Translations under genes and position numbers: made by a program
Notes under the pieces: generated by a model
What the model was told of the DNA's origin: nothing
Database searches by the model: none
What the model saw: the letters and a program-made list of their open reading frames with translations, nothing else
Source of the DNA: a virus
Direction: 5' to 3' (one strand)
Virus record (IMG/VR): IMGVR_UViG_3300005832_000004
Span: 1-24,208 of that record
Length of the DNA stretch: 24,208 bases
Shown here: one piece after another, positions 7,605-15,313 of the stretch
How positions within the stretch are numbered: the stretch's first letter is position 1
Layout: each line of letters opens with the position of its first letter

Positions 7605-9407
7605 TTAATCCTTTATAATACCCCACTGGTCAGTGTTAGAAGTGCTACTCGGTTGTCCTAAATAATACCCTAAACCAGATGCGGCTCCTTCTACGGCTCT
7701 ACCAGCAGAATTATACGCACCTAAAGTACCAGCAGCTTGCGATTGCCCGGCTTGTGCCAGATAATTACCTTGGTTAGTAGCAGATTGAGTGGCGATATTA
7801 CCAAGTAAAGTACCCTGCTGCATACGTAGATTAGCCTCACCTGTACCGCCTTGTAAGAGAAGATTAGATAGATTAGCGTTATACTGGTCATTAACCCCGG
7901 CTACGCCAGTACCCCACCCTATCTGGTTTTGTGCTCGTTGTTGATCTGCTGCCTGTATAATATTAGCTAAATTAGTACCACCTACCATAGAAGTATTAGC
8001 TAAATTACTGCCGGTATTCATAGCATTTTGTGATAGTGTAAGACCTCTATTAGCAGATAAAGAAGCAAGTTGTGTCCCAGCCCCGGTTTCAATACCAATC
8101 TGTTGACCCCTCATTGCTACAGTCTGACCGGCTAAACTAGTAATAGTATTAACTGCTAAATGTTGTCTATCAAATTCTAACTGTAGTAGTAGATTAGACC
8201 TATTGGCCAGGGCTTGCTGTCTCTGTGCTGCAAGCTGTCCTGCCACACCTATCTGGGTATTATATAACCCTGAGGCATTACCACCAAGTTGGCCTACTAA
8301 CTGCCCACCAGCCATACCTCCAGCAGCCTGTATATTAGCCTGTTGACTGTTAGCAGCTAATCCCGGTTGTGCAACTAAACCTAAATTCTCGAGATACTGT
8401 TGCCGTTGTTGGGCTGCTATATCCACTGCTTGCTGTTGTAGTGTAGTACGAACTGTACCACCACCAAGTCCCCCTATCGCCGCTTGGTTGCGAAGCAGTG
8501 CTTGCTCTTCTCGTTGTCTCAACCATGATTGATCACTTGACTCCTTAAATTGTGAGTATGCTTGCGCTTGTGCCTCTGGGCCTAATGCCCCTGACATAGC
8601 TGCCTGCAAATCATAGGCGGCTTTACCAGTGGATGCTACAGGTTCAAGTGTACCTACAGCTTCATTAGTGCCACGCTGAATTTCAGCTAATCCTCTATCC
8701 TCATACCCTCTTAAAGTACCAAGTCCTTTATCGACCAAGCTATTAATGCCAGCCATAGAACTTGCTTCAGACTTAGCCAAATCAGAACTTAGACTACTGC
8801 CAGCACCCCCTGGCGAAGATGCTCTAAGCTGTCCCGCAAGTCCGGATTGAGCGCCGATACCAATAACACCTAATGCTCGTTCTTCTGCTGATCTAATATC
8901 AGCTAATCCTGCATTAGAGTACCCAATAGCACTTTCCTGGCCTCTTTGGATATCTCCTCGCGCTTGGTCCACATTAGAGTTTAACTCAAGTCTTGCCCGT
9001 GTTTCTGCATCTCCATAATCCTGTCTGGCTTGGCCTACACCAGTAAGACCTGTACCAGTTAGATTACTCGCATCACCATAGCCAAGTACTGCCCGCTGTG
9101 CGGCTAACGATCCTTCTCCTAACCTATAGTCCGCATTCTGCATAGTCTGGTTAAGGATAGTATTAGTATCTATATTACCAGCAGTAAGAGCATCTTTACC
9201 GTCTTGAATACCCTTTAAAAATGCCTGAAGCGCAGGATCGAATTGCGCTATAGCATCTTCACGGGCTTGACGTGCCGCTTCTGCCTGTAAATCTGCTGCA
9301 TAGGTCTGAGCGTTAGCTGATGTTTTAGCCGCTTTTTGTGACCCATACGCAGATATAGCCCCACCTACTATTGCACCGCCTACTATAGCTGTTGCTACTG
9401 CTGACAT
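7605..9407 (-). CDS. Ala/Gly/Gln-rich candidate DNA-ejection protein (P22 gp7 position)
   Basis: A 600-residue protein. Residues 4-24 form a hydrophobic Gly-zipper segment (IVGGAIVGGAIS) that could cross or insert into a membrane, followed by an Ala/Gln/Arg helix (about 25-70) typical of phage DNA-transfer proteins. The remainder is unusually rich in Ala, Gly, Gln, Asn and Leu with loosely repeated LANTSMVGGTNLAN-like segments, and has few aromatic or acidic residues. The ATG at 9407 overlaps the cupin-like gene by 13 bases and has AAAGGAA upstream. It is the first of three consecutive candidate ejection genes. This composition is common for internal head proteins that form a channel for the genome across the cell envelope. 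The assignment is from composition and gene order. Confidence 0.65.
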   Translation of the reverse strand: MSAVATAIVGGAIVGGAISAYGSQKAAKTSANAQTYAADLQAEAARQAREDAIAQFDPALQAFLKGIQDGKDALTAGNIDTNTILNQTMQNADYRLGEGSLAAQRAVLGYGDASNLTGTGLTGVGQARQDYGDAETRARLELNSNVDQARGDIQRGQESAIGYSNAGLADIRSAEERALGVIGIGAQSGLAGQLRASSPGGAGSSLSSDLAKSEASSMAGINSLVDKGLGTLRGYEDRGLAEIQRGTNEAVGTLEPVASTGKAAYDLQAAMSGALGPEAQAQAYSQFKESSDQSWLRQREEQALLRNQAAIGGLGGGTVRTTLQQQAVDIAAQQRQQYLENLGLVAQPGLAANSQQANIQAAGGMAGGQLVGQLGGNASGLYNTQIGVAGQLAAQRQQALANRSNLLLQLEFDRQHLAVNTITSLAGQTVAMRGQQIGIETGAGTQLASLSANRGLTLSQNAMNTGSNLANTSMVGGTNLANIIQAADQQRAQNQIGWGTGVAGVNDQYNANLSNLLLQGGTGEANLRMQQGTLLGNIATQSATNQGNYLAQAGQSQAAGTLGAYNSAGRAVEGAASGLGYYLGQPSSTSNTDQWGIIKD

Positions 9408-10207
9408 ATTAGTATTCCTTTATCGTAGGCTTCTCTATAGTTGATAGTAATTCTATCTCCTATAGTTCCACCCTTATACCCATTTAAGTTACGTTTTGCT
9501 ACGTAATAAAGATCACCACTTAAATCAATAATTTCTGCCGTAGGCTCAATAGAATGCGCTATATAAGAGCTAAAAGGTGTCATTTCACCGTTTAATCGTG
9601 CAGGAGCAATAATCTCACACTGAAGAATACTACCTGTTACATATAGGCATTTACCAAGTATATCATGATCATATATGCCTATATTATACGTGCCGCACGG
9701 AAATGGCATATGATCTGCTTTATTTTGTTCTGCTGTTTTATCTTTTATAAACTCTTTATAATCTTCTATATCCCTTAATATTTGCAAGGATTCTGCTTGT
9801 AATCGTTCTTCTTCTGTAGCCATCCATACTGCACTTTTATCAAGAAAAGTATCTTCTAATACAGTAATATTAGTTTCCGTAGTAGGATATATGTTTAGCC
9901 AGGATACATCTTTAGATATGTATCCTACTTTTCTACCAGGTGGGGCTTCAAATATCATAGGAGCATCTAATATCTTTACACCTTCTTTAGATATGATATG
10001 TACTTGGCCTTTAAGGAATATATTAAGGTGAGTGGTTTTCTGATAATGCCCTATAGCAAATGTACCTGCTGGCATAAATACTTCTCTGATATACAGCCCA
10101 TTAAAATGATGATGATAGACAGGGCAATCTACTTGCTCTTGTCTAAGCATCAATGACTCTAACTTATCTATGTTAGCTAATATTTTGAGAGTATCTAATT
10201 CATTCAT
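9395..10207 (-). CDS. Cupin-like virion-module protein
   Basis: A 270-residue two-domain protein. Residues about 36-110 match the phage cupin pattern: YIREVFMPAGT, then GHYQKTTHLNIFLKG with His54 and His60, and EAPPGRKV near 87-94. The canonical cupin Glu metal ligand is not evident. A charged helix (about 120-165) links to a second beta-rich domain (about 168-270, MPFPCGTYNIGIYD to ITINYREAYDKG). I chose the ATG at 10207, which makes a 4-base ATGA overlap with the preceding gene and is preceded by AAAGGG; a GTG four codons earlier is possible. Similar small cupins occur beside tail genes of several podoviruses and may be structural. It occupies the slot of P22 gene 14, upstream of the ejection genes. 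Role unknown. Confidence 0.65.
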   Translation of the reverse strand: MNELDTLKILANIDKLESLMLRQEQVDCPVYHHHFNGLYIREVFMPAGTFAIGHYQKTTHLNIFLKGQVHIISKEGVKILDAPMIFEAPPGRKVGYISKDVSWLNIYPTTETNITVLEDTFLDKSAVWMATEEERLQAESLQILRDIEDYKEFIKDKTAEQNKADHMPFPCGTYNIGIYDHDILGKCLYVTGSILQCEIIAPARLNGEMTPFSSYIAHSIEPTAEIIDLSGDLYYVAKRNLNGYKGGTIGDRITINYREAYDKGILICQQ

Positions 10208-10458
10208 ACTAATACCCACCCTTTAGATCTATCACCAAGAAAATCAGAGTCCCGTTTTATATACTTAATGGCTCCTGCTATTCCATTTCTATCCATATAC
10301 TCTTGGCCTACTTCTGCTATTATAGTGCCTTCAGGCGAACCACTGCCTACTATTACAGCTAACTTAGGTATCATATTTATGAAAGCCTGTAGGGGCTGTG
10401 TCATAATGCCTTTTGTAGTCACTATTGGGCGTGAAGGGTCTGGTGGTATTAATATCAT
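10204..10458 (-). CDS. Small protein with the phage GSPEG-to-GW tail motif
   Basis: An 84-residue protein. After a Pro-rich N-terminus and an amphipathic helix (TQPLQAFINMI) it carries VGSGSPEGTIIAEVGQEYMD, then a Gly-rich turn, KYIKRD and a final GW. This GSPEG...YxD...Y.K...GW arrangement recurs as a short beta module in phage tail and neck proteins. The ATG overlaps the gp10-like stop as ATGA and has GGAGG four bases upstream; the gene's own stop overlaps the next start as ATGA, so three genes are translationally coupled. In P22 the corresponding slot encodes the gp26 tail needle, but this protein is too short and lacks a long coiled coil. A minor tail or neck component is likely. Confidence 0.65.
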   Translation of the reverse strand: MILIPPDPSRPIVTTKGIMTQPLQAFINMIPKLAVIVGSGSPEGTIIAEVGQEYMDRNGIAGAIKYIKRDSDFLGDRSKGWVLV

Positions 10459-11882
10459 GCCGCCTCCAATTTTATAATTACTGGTTTAACTGGATCACTG
10501 AGCGTAAACTTCAATGTAACACTTTTAGGGAATCTGCCATTAGCTCTCCATATAGCTCTCTGGCCATACGCACCTACTTTACCTATAGCTCGTCTACGCT
10601 CATATCCCCAAGTCTTACCATCTTTAGATGTAGCCATACTTATCATAGGATTAGGGCATAAGGCTGACCCTACACCAGCTTCCATAGTAAGCTCAATACG
10701 TGATGCTATAATTTCCGTTCTTTCGCTGGTAAAGGGTTGGATTGACACAGTTCTAATTATATCTGATCCGTATTCCTGATATTCATTAAGAGATAGTTCA
10801 CCTATCTTACCACTTAAATAATCTCCAACCAATACAGTACCATAAGCAGTTATTATAGAAGAAGCTCTCCAGGCTGTAGTAAAACCATTAATCTTTGATC
10901 GTCGTTCATGCCATTTTAATGTGGATAGATCAAATACAATAGCTCTATCTGTCAAAGTAAAGCCAATGAAATATGATCCTGCTTGCGCGTAAGTCCAACC
11001 ATGCGCTGTCTGTAATTCAATATCAGAGTATTTACTAAGCAGTATATCTATGGAATTAGAGGAGATTTTAATAAATTCATTATCAATAAACTGCCATATA
11101 GCAGGATTCTCATTCACTCCTCTACCTATCATAAAGAATGAGTTATTAGATTTTACCAGAGAGAATGGGGCTATACACCCCTTGTCGAGAAACAAATTGT
11201 TGCGTTGAAATGGAAAGTCATACCCACCTATATTAGCATAACCTTCTGTAGTTTGGGAACCAGTAATAAATATTTGGTTCTTTATCACAATAGGTGCTAC
11301 TATAGTATCAGGGTCAGACTCAGCACTTGCAAAGTCTAAAGGCCACCATGACAACCCATCATTAAGTGCAGATACTATCCATTTTTTGCTATCAGTAGTA
11401 ACAGCAAAGTAACCATCAATAAATACAGCATATTGTGGTGCTCCATTCGCAGTAAACCCTGCATCAGCTATTTGTTGAAAGGCAGGAGTAGCGCTCTCAT
11501 CATAGATATACCCGTACCCGTCAGGGGCTAATATAAGGAGTTGCTTTCCATTATCGACCATCGAAACTCTACCAACGCCTAACACAGTCCCTAAAGATGT
11601 TACAGAGTATATTGATCTTGTACTTGTAGAAACTCTATTAAGACGATATAGTGTTTTTCCATTCACAAAATAGGGTATATCATTCTTAACATGCGCTCCA
11701 CGATTACCTTGGTTTAGCTCTCCTGTTGTTAAGAGTTCTCGTATCCCAGGAGTGCCTATTAAAATTTCTTTTACATAGGTATCCGTATCAATCTTATGCA
11801 CATACCAGTTAACACATTCCTGATGAGATACGGGTTTACTTATACTTGTATAGAACCCAGAGGTTATTGATAGCATTCCCAT
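10455..11882 (-). CDS. P22 gp10-like packaged-DNA stabilisation / tail protein
   Basis: A 475-residue protein that in P22-type phages forms part of the tail hub below the gp4 ring and retains packaged DNA. It has the features expected: an N-terminal SGFYTSISKPVSHQECVNWY segment with a TPGIREL motif (about 40-46), followed by many short beta-rich modules with aromatic/Gly pairs (YGYIYDE, YAVFIDGYFAVTTD, SWWPLDFASAESDPD, FFMIGRGVNENPAIWQF). The length matches the family (P22 gp10 is 472). The frame is open to a GTG at 11915 that would overlap the gp4-like gene by 26 bases without a ribosome-binding site. I prefer the ATG at 11882, just after that gene's stop; an ATG at 11876 is also possible. 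Family assignment is by sequence character plus order. Confidence 0.85.
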   Translation of the reverse strand: MGMLSITSGFYTSISKPVSHQECVNWYVHKIDTDTYVKEILIGTPGIRELLTTGELNQGNRGAHVKNDIPYFVNGKTLYRLNRVSTSTRSIYSVTSLGTVLGVGRVSMVDNGKQLLILAPDGYGYIYDESATPAFQQIADAGFTANGAPQYAVFIDGYFAVTTDSKKWIVSALNDGLSWWPLDFASAESDPDTIVAPIVIKNQIFITGSQTTEGYANIGGYDFPFQRNNLFLDKGCIAPFSLVKSNNSFFMIGRGVNENPAIWQFIDNEFIKISSNSIDILLSKYSDIELQTAHGWTYAQAGSYFIGFTLTDRAIVFDLSTLKWHERRSKINGFTTAWRASSIITAYGTVLVGDYLSGKIGELSLNEYQEYGSDIIRTVSIQPFTSERTEIIASRIELTMEAGVGSALCPNPMISMATSKDGKTWGYERRRAIGKVGAYGQRAIWRANGRFPKSVTLKFTLSDPVKPVIIKLEAA

Positions 11883-11889
11883 AGTACGC

Positions 11890-12420
11890 CTATTTGTTAA
11901 CTGGAATAGGATCACCAGCAGTATCGTAAATAAGATTACCTGCTGTATCAGTTAAGTATCCATCTGTAGATGTGATAGTATCACTATCTGTGTCCTCATC
12001 TTCTTCGTAAGAGAAGAACTGATAGTCACCTGCTCCTACATTACCACTACCCATTGGTAATGTAGTAGGATAATACATATCAGATAGTTCAGTAGTAAGA
12101 ATACGTAGTACATCTCTGCCATTTTGAGCTAAACTATTAATAGTATTAGATACTTCTTCATTTCTATAATGAGGCCATAATTCAAGAGCTAAATTATGAA
12201 CTATGGCTTCAATAGCCCCATCTGGTACAGCTATAGTAGATTTAAGATTGGTGATATTTTTATACCCTACATCTATACCCCTAACTTTGAATCTTGCCAT
12301 CATCCTATTAAGCACACGTATAGCCAACTGAGCCATAGGTGCCTCTATAGGCTCCTCTTCAGCCTGTACTTGGATCATTTGTAAGGCATCATATATAACG
12401 TAGTGTGCTAACTCAGACAT
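11890..12420 (-). CDS. P22 gp4-like head-tail connector protein
   Basis: A 176-residue protein resembling the gp4 tail-accessory factor that binds below the portal ring. Residues 1-100 give the typical pattern: an N-terminal helix (YVIYDALQMIQVQAEEE), ALRVLN-like helix (IRVLNRMMARFKVRGIDVGY), and a conserved VPDGAIEAIVHNLALEL helix. Residues about 135-176 are a separate Asp/Thr-rich tail (EEDEDTDSD, then LTDTAGNLIYDTAGDPI with a near-repeat of DTAG). The ATG is preceded by AGGAT overlapping the stop of the fibre-like gene. It precedes the gp10-like gene as in P22. The acidic tail is an addition compared with the core family fold. Confidence 0.85.
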   Translation of the reverse strand: MSELAHYVIYDALQMIQVQAEEEPIEAPMAQLAIRVLNRMMARFKVRGIDVGYKNITNLKSTIAVPDGAIEAIVHNLALELWPHYRNEEVSNTINSLAQNGRDVLRILTTELSDMYYPTTLPMGSGNVGAGDYQFFSYEEDEDTDSDTITSTDGYLTDTAGNLIYDTAGDPIPVNK

Positions 12421-12428
12421 AGCATATC

Positions 12429-13814
12429 CTATTTAAATACTAAAGTTACTGATAGACCTACTTGTGCTGGAGTTGTAATAGTAGTTACATCTAGATATAT
12501 TCTATCAAAAGTTTGTACATCGTCATAAGACGTATTTATTACTTCATCATTGGCTCCATATTCATTATAAGCTATAGTAGTTCCAGTAGATAACATATTA
12601 TTGCCACTACCAGATCTGGCTCTGTATACCATGATAGTAGTATTACCCGAGGCAGCACTATTTTGGTCTACAATACCAGCTACTACATCAACCAAATTCA
12701 TACCATTCATCCAAGCGGGTACAACGAAAAATTTAACACCATTTAGTGTAGTAATAGTATCAGTGGAGTCAACAACTGTAAAAGCGTAGTTTACATAGCT
12801 ATGATCATACGCCCAATTACTGCTAACTGGTCTTACTGTAATCGCATCAACTGGCGTATCATCTATAGAAGTTGAATCTATTAGATTTCTGGCATTACTA
12901 CCAGAGTCCATAAAGGCTAATGCGCCATTGGTATACCCTGATACAGTATTGTCATATCTAAAATGTCCAATAACACTTGGCGCTACATCGCTGTTTTCAA
13001 GAACCAGTTTACCAAGATTAATATTGTTATTAAATGTCCAAGCGCCTGATATAGTTTCTGTTTCATCTTTTCTTGTAAACCCCACAGTTGAAAATGACGA
13101 TTCAAGAGCAGCAACGAACTCAGAATAACTTAATCCTTCTACGGTATCTTCATCTACGAAAACAGCTATATCATTATCTTCTGGAGTTCCTGATGTATTT
13201 ATCGATCCCCCACCTGCTGATCCATTAGCTGCCGCCGTAAGCCTACCATCGGCATCTACTGTTATATCCGCATTTGTGTAACTACCAGGAGTTACCGCAG
13301 TAGAAGCAAGTTGTGTAGGCCCAACTGCCCCAGTAGCTATTGTTAACGCACTATTACCAGTAACATCACCCGTATGAGTAGCATTAGTAACTTTAGTAGT
13401 GTTAAGATCAGCCGCAGTTTTTACTTCTGCTAAAGCCGTTTCTACATTAGAAGCAATATAAAGTCCACCAGAATCAGTTATAGAGACATTAGCTGCATTC
13501 TGATCACCTGTATTAGTGCCAGATAGATTACTGAGTTTAGTTTTCTCTGCCGCAGTTACAAAGAAGTCATCCACACCTTTAAGTGGTTGGTATAGCGAGT
13601 CCGCCTTGTATTTATAGTATGCAGACCATAAATCCGTTAAACGCACATTTTTAGTTCTGCCCTCTGCATATAATGCAGTATCAGATACGTCTTGGGCAAG
13701 CAATAGATCATCATCTGCCGGAGTATTAAGGTTAAGATATTGTGTCTCCCATCCGGCATAAGCTACACCAATAAATGTCACAATAATAAATAATTGAATT
13801 AAACATCGTTTCAT
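12429..13814 (-). CDS. Fibre-like protein with N-terminal Sec signal peptide
   Basis: A 461-residue protein. The ATG at 13814 (GGAGA upstream, one base after the preceding stop) starts MKRCLIQLFIIVTFIGVAYA, a textbook Sec signal peptide with predicted cleavage before Gly21. Another 20 codons are open upstream but overlap the lyase-like gene and lack a ribosome-binding site. The mature part resembles tail fibres: an amphipathic region with SLYQPLKGVDDF, a TGDVTGNSALTI-type stretch and SYTNADITVDADGRLTAAANG (about 145-200), a central Thr/Asn-rich beta region and a C-terminal beta-sandwich-like domain ending in VGLSVTLVFK. Fibre repeats combined with an export signal are unusual for a phage structural operon. 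It might be a secreted or surface-attached fibre, or a depolymerase partner. The signal peptide is secure; the role is inference. Confidence 0.8.
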   Translation of the reverse strand: MKRCLIQLFIIVTFIGVAYAGWETQYLNLNTPADDDLLLAQDVSDTALYAEGRTKNVRLTDLWSAYYKYKADSLYQPLKGVDDFFVTAAEKTKLSNLSGTNTGDQNAANVSITDSGGLYIASNVETALAEVKTAADLNTTKVTNATHTGDVTGNSALTIATGAVGPTQLASTAVTPGSYTNADITVDADGRLTAAANGSAGGGSINTSGTPEDNDIAVFVDEDTVEGLSYSEFVAALESSFSTVGFTRKDETETISGAWTFNNNINLGKLVLENSDVAPSVIGHFRYDNTVSGYTNGALAFMDSGSNARNLIDSTSIDDTPVDAITVRPVSSNWAYDHSYVNYAFTVVDSTDTITTLNGVKFFVVPAWMNGMNLVDVVAGIVDQNSAASGNTTIMVYRARSGSGNNMLSTGTTIAYNEYGANDEVINTSYDDVQTFDRIYLDVTTITTPAQVGLSVTLVFK

Positions 13815-13815
13815 A

Positions 13816-14991
13816 TTAGTCTCCAAATGTGGCCGTACCAGTGGTAGAAAAAGCTGTATTGCCTGTAGTTCCAAAAATTGTTTTTATTATAGTTCCTTCA
13901 GATGATACTGTACCATATAATTGTTGTTCATCATAAGCCGATAATGAATCAGTTGCTATTATATTGAACAAATATGGACCTGCTGTTGGTGTAGTTATAG
14001 TATAATCACCATTCGATTGTACGCTAATCCACCCTGGTACAGTACCAGAAGTTGTCCATGTGTAAGGAGGGGTTCCGCCATAGGCTTGTAGTGTACCATT
14101 TATGGTCTGAGTGTCTACTAAGGGACCAAGAGTAGTAGTAGCCACTACTACTGATGTAGGCGTGCCGCCTGGAACTACATCATCATATGTGGCGTTAGCA
14201 TCACCTACTCTAATTTCATCATAATATACTGTCGTATAGACTATATCATGGTAGCGCATGTTACCATACAAGCCTAATTTAAAGTATGGTCCTTTTACGT
14301 CATTATAGCAGTTACGTGCTGTAGAGTCTATGTCAAGATTGCCATTTATCCAAACTTTTAGAAAAGGGTTTTGGCTTGTAAGATACCCAAATCTAAATTG
14401 CATTACTACATTGTTCCAGGCACCTAAAGTAAGATTGCCTGTCTCATACGCTTCTGAACCACCTTGAGGATCTGTTAAATCACAAGCAGCAGCATGATAT
14501 ACTATACCGCCTTTATATTTACCCGTAACTTGATCAGTAGAGTAGTTTTCTAAAGTAAACATAGGATTGTTATACTGATTATCACAAGCATCTGCCGCAC
14601 CATGAAACTGCCCATTTACCATCCAGTCGCCTGATCCAGCTAAAGGAAATACGTAATCAGATGGTATATAGATAGAGTACCCTACCCAATAAGTAGTACC
14701 ATATAGAAAATTTTTAATCTGAGGTGAAGCGTTTATGCCACGTAAGATAAGTTCAACATTAGTTTGTGTACTTGGAGAACCGTATGGTGCCAATACAAAT
14801 TTATAGCTTGAATTACCTGCTTTATGCTGTTCAGTAGATACTGTTAAACTATTAAGACCACCATTACCTTGAGCCAACCAATCATTTGAAGTATTCCACT
14901 GATCTTCGCAGTCGTCATATAGTAATATGGCTGCATTAACAGTGTTTATAGATAATAGAAATATAAATAAGGCACCTATAAGTCGTTTCAT
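13816..14991 (-). CDS. Secreted polysaccharide-lyase-like protein with Ig-like domain
   Basis: A 391-residue protein with N-terminal signal peptide (MKRLIGALFIFLLSINTVNA, cleavage predicted before Ala21). Residues 22-265 look like the concanavalin-type fold of family PL20/heparin-lyase-like polysaccharide lyases: WVGYSIYIPSDY (102-113), GQFHG with Gln128 and His130, WNNVVMQFRFG (192-202), LKVWINGN (211-218), YFKLGLYGN (236-244) and YYDEIRVGD (256-264). Residues about 285-352 form a putative Ig-like domain (GTPPYTW...TATDS type). The ending is Thr/Gly-rich. Cysteines at 28, 136, 170 and 228 would suit disulfides outside the cytoplasm. AAGGG precedes the ATG, one base after the membrane-protein stop. 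Likely role: digesting capsule or exopolysaccharide outside the cell. Catalytic competence is not shown. Confidence 0.75.
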   Translation of the reverse strand: MKRLIGALFIFLLSINTVNAAILLYDDCEDQWNTSNDWLAQGNGGLNSLTVSTEQHKAGNSSYKFVLAPYGSPSTQTNVELILRGINASPQIKNFLYGTTYWVGYSIYIPSDYVFPLAGSGDWMVNGQFHGAADACDNQYNNPMFTLENYSTDQVTGKYKGGIVYHAAACDLTDPQGGSEAYETGNLTLGAWNNVVMQFRFGYLTSQNPFLKVWINGNLDIDSTARNCYNDVKGPYFKLGLYGNMRYHDIVYTTVYYDEIRVGDANATYDDVVPGGTPTSVVVATTTLGPLVDTQTINGTLQAYGGTPPYTWTTSGTVPGWISVQSNGDYTITTPTAGPYLFNIIATDSLSAYDEQQLYGTVSSEGTIIKTIFGTTGNTAFSTTGTATFGD

Positions 14992-14992
14992 A

Positions 14993-15244
14993 TTATTGCC
15001 CTTGTTTATGTTTATTAGTGTACCGCTTTATATCAAAACCTTTTACTAGCCGCCCTGTTATCAATGCGCTCAGAATAATAATAACAGAATCAGGTATTTC
15101 TACCAGCCTGCCAGTTTTAAAAGACAAGAATGCCCATATACCTACTACTACAGAATGCCATATAATAAGCGCAATTTTAGTGGAGGGTAATGCGTTTACC
15201 AATTCTGCTAATTCAAGCATAAATCGTGCCACAATATTCATCAT
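14993..15244 (-). CDS. Small two-helix membrane protein, possible holin
   Basis: An 83-residue protein with two hydrophobic segments, TKIALIIWHSVVVGIWAFLSF (about 22-42) and SVIIILSALITGRLV (about 53-67), and a basic, polar C-terminus (KRYTNKHKQGQ). Size, two transmembrane helices and a positively charged tail fit class II holins, but no endolysin gene is visible nearby, so this is a possibility only. Alternative roles include a spanin-like or envelope-targeting protein for the two exported neighbours. There is no clear Shine-Dalgarno sequence before the Met-Met start, and a GC-rich hairpin lies 20 bases upstream, so translation is expected to be weak. It is followed after one base by the lyase-like gene. 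Confidence 0.7.
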   Translation of the reverse strand: MMNIVARFMLELAELVNALPSTKIALIIWHSVVVGIWAFLSFKTGRLVEIPDSVIIILSALITGRLVKGFDIKRYTNKHKQGQ

Positions 15245-15263
15245 AATAGTAAAAGTGTTTGAA

Positions 15264-15293
15264 GGGTGCCGGTAGACCCATTACCCGGCACCC
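15264..15293 (-). terminator. GC-rich hairpin after the coat gene, possible attenuator
   Basis: A perfect 9-base inverted repeat (GGGTGCCGG at 15264-15272, CCGGCACCC at 15285-15293) with a 12-base loop lies 20 bases beyond the coat stop codon. On the transcribed strand it is followed by TTCAAACACTTTT, too interrupted for an efficient intrinsic terminator. It may lower transcription into the following accessory genes or protect the coat mRNA 3' end. The structure is certain; the function is inferred. Confidence 0.6.
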
Positions 15294-15313
15294 CTGTTAG
15301 GCGTTGCTGTTAA

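Noticed and set aside
11883-11915. Upstream GTG start of the gp10-like gene
   Set aside because: It would overlap the gp4-like gene and lacks a ribosome-binding site; ATG at 11882 fits the junction better.
13815-13874. Upstream extension of the fibre-like gene (20 extra residues)
   Set aside because: It overlaps the lyase-like gene and would bury the signal peptide; the ATG at 13814 has a GGAGA site.
14993-15244. Firm call of holin
   Set aside because: Two helices and a basic tail fit, but there is no endolysin or spanin beside it, so the call is left as possible only.
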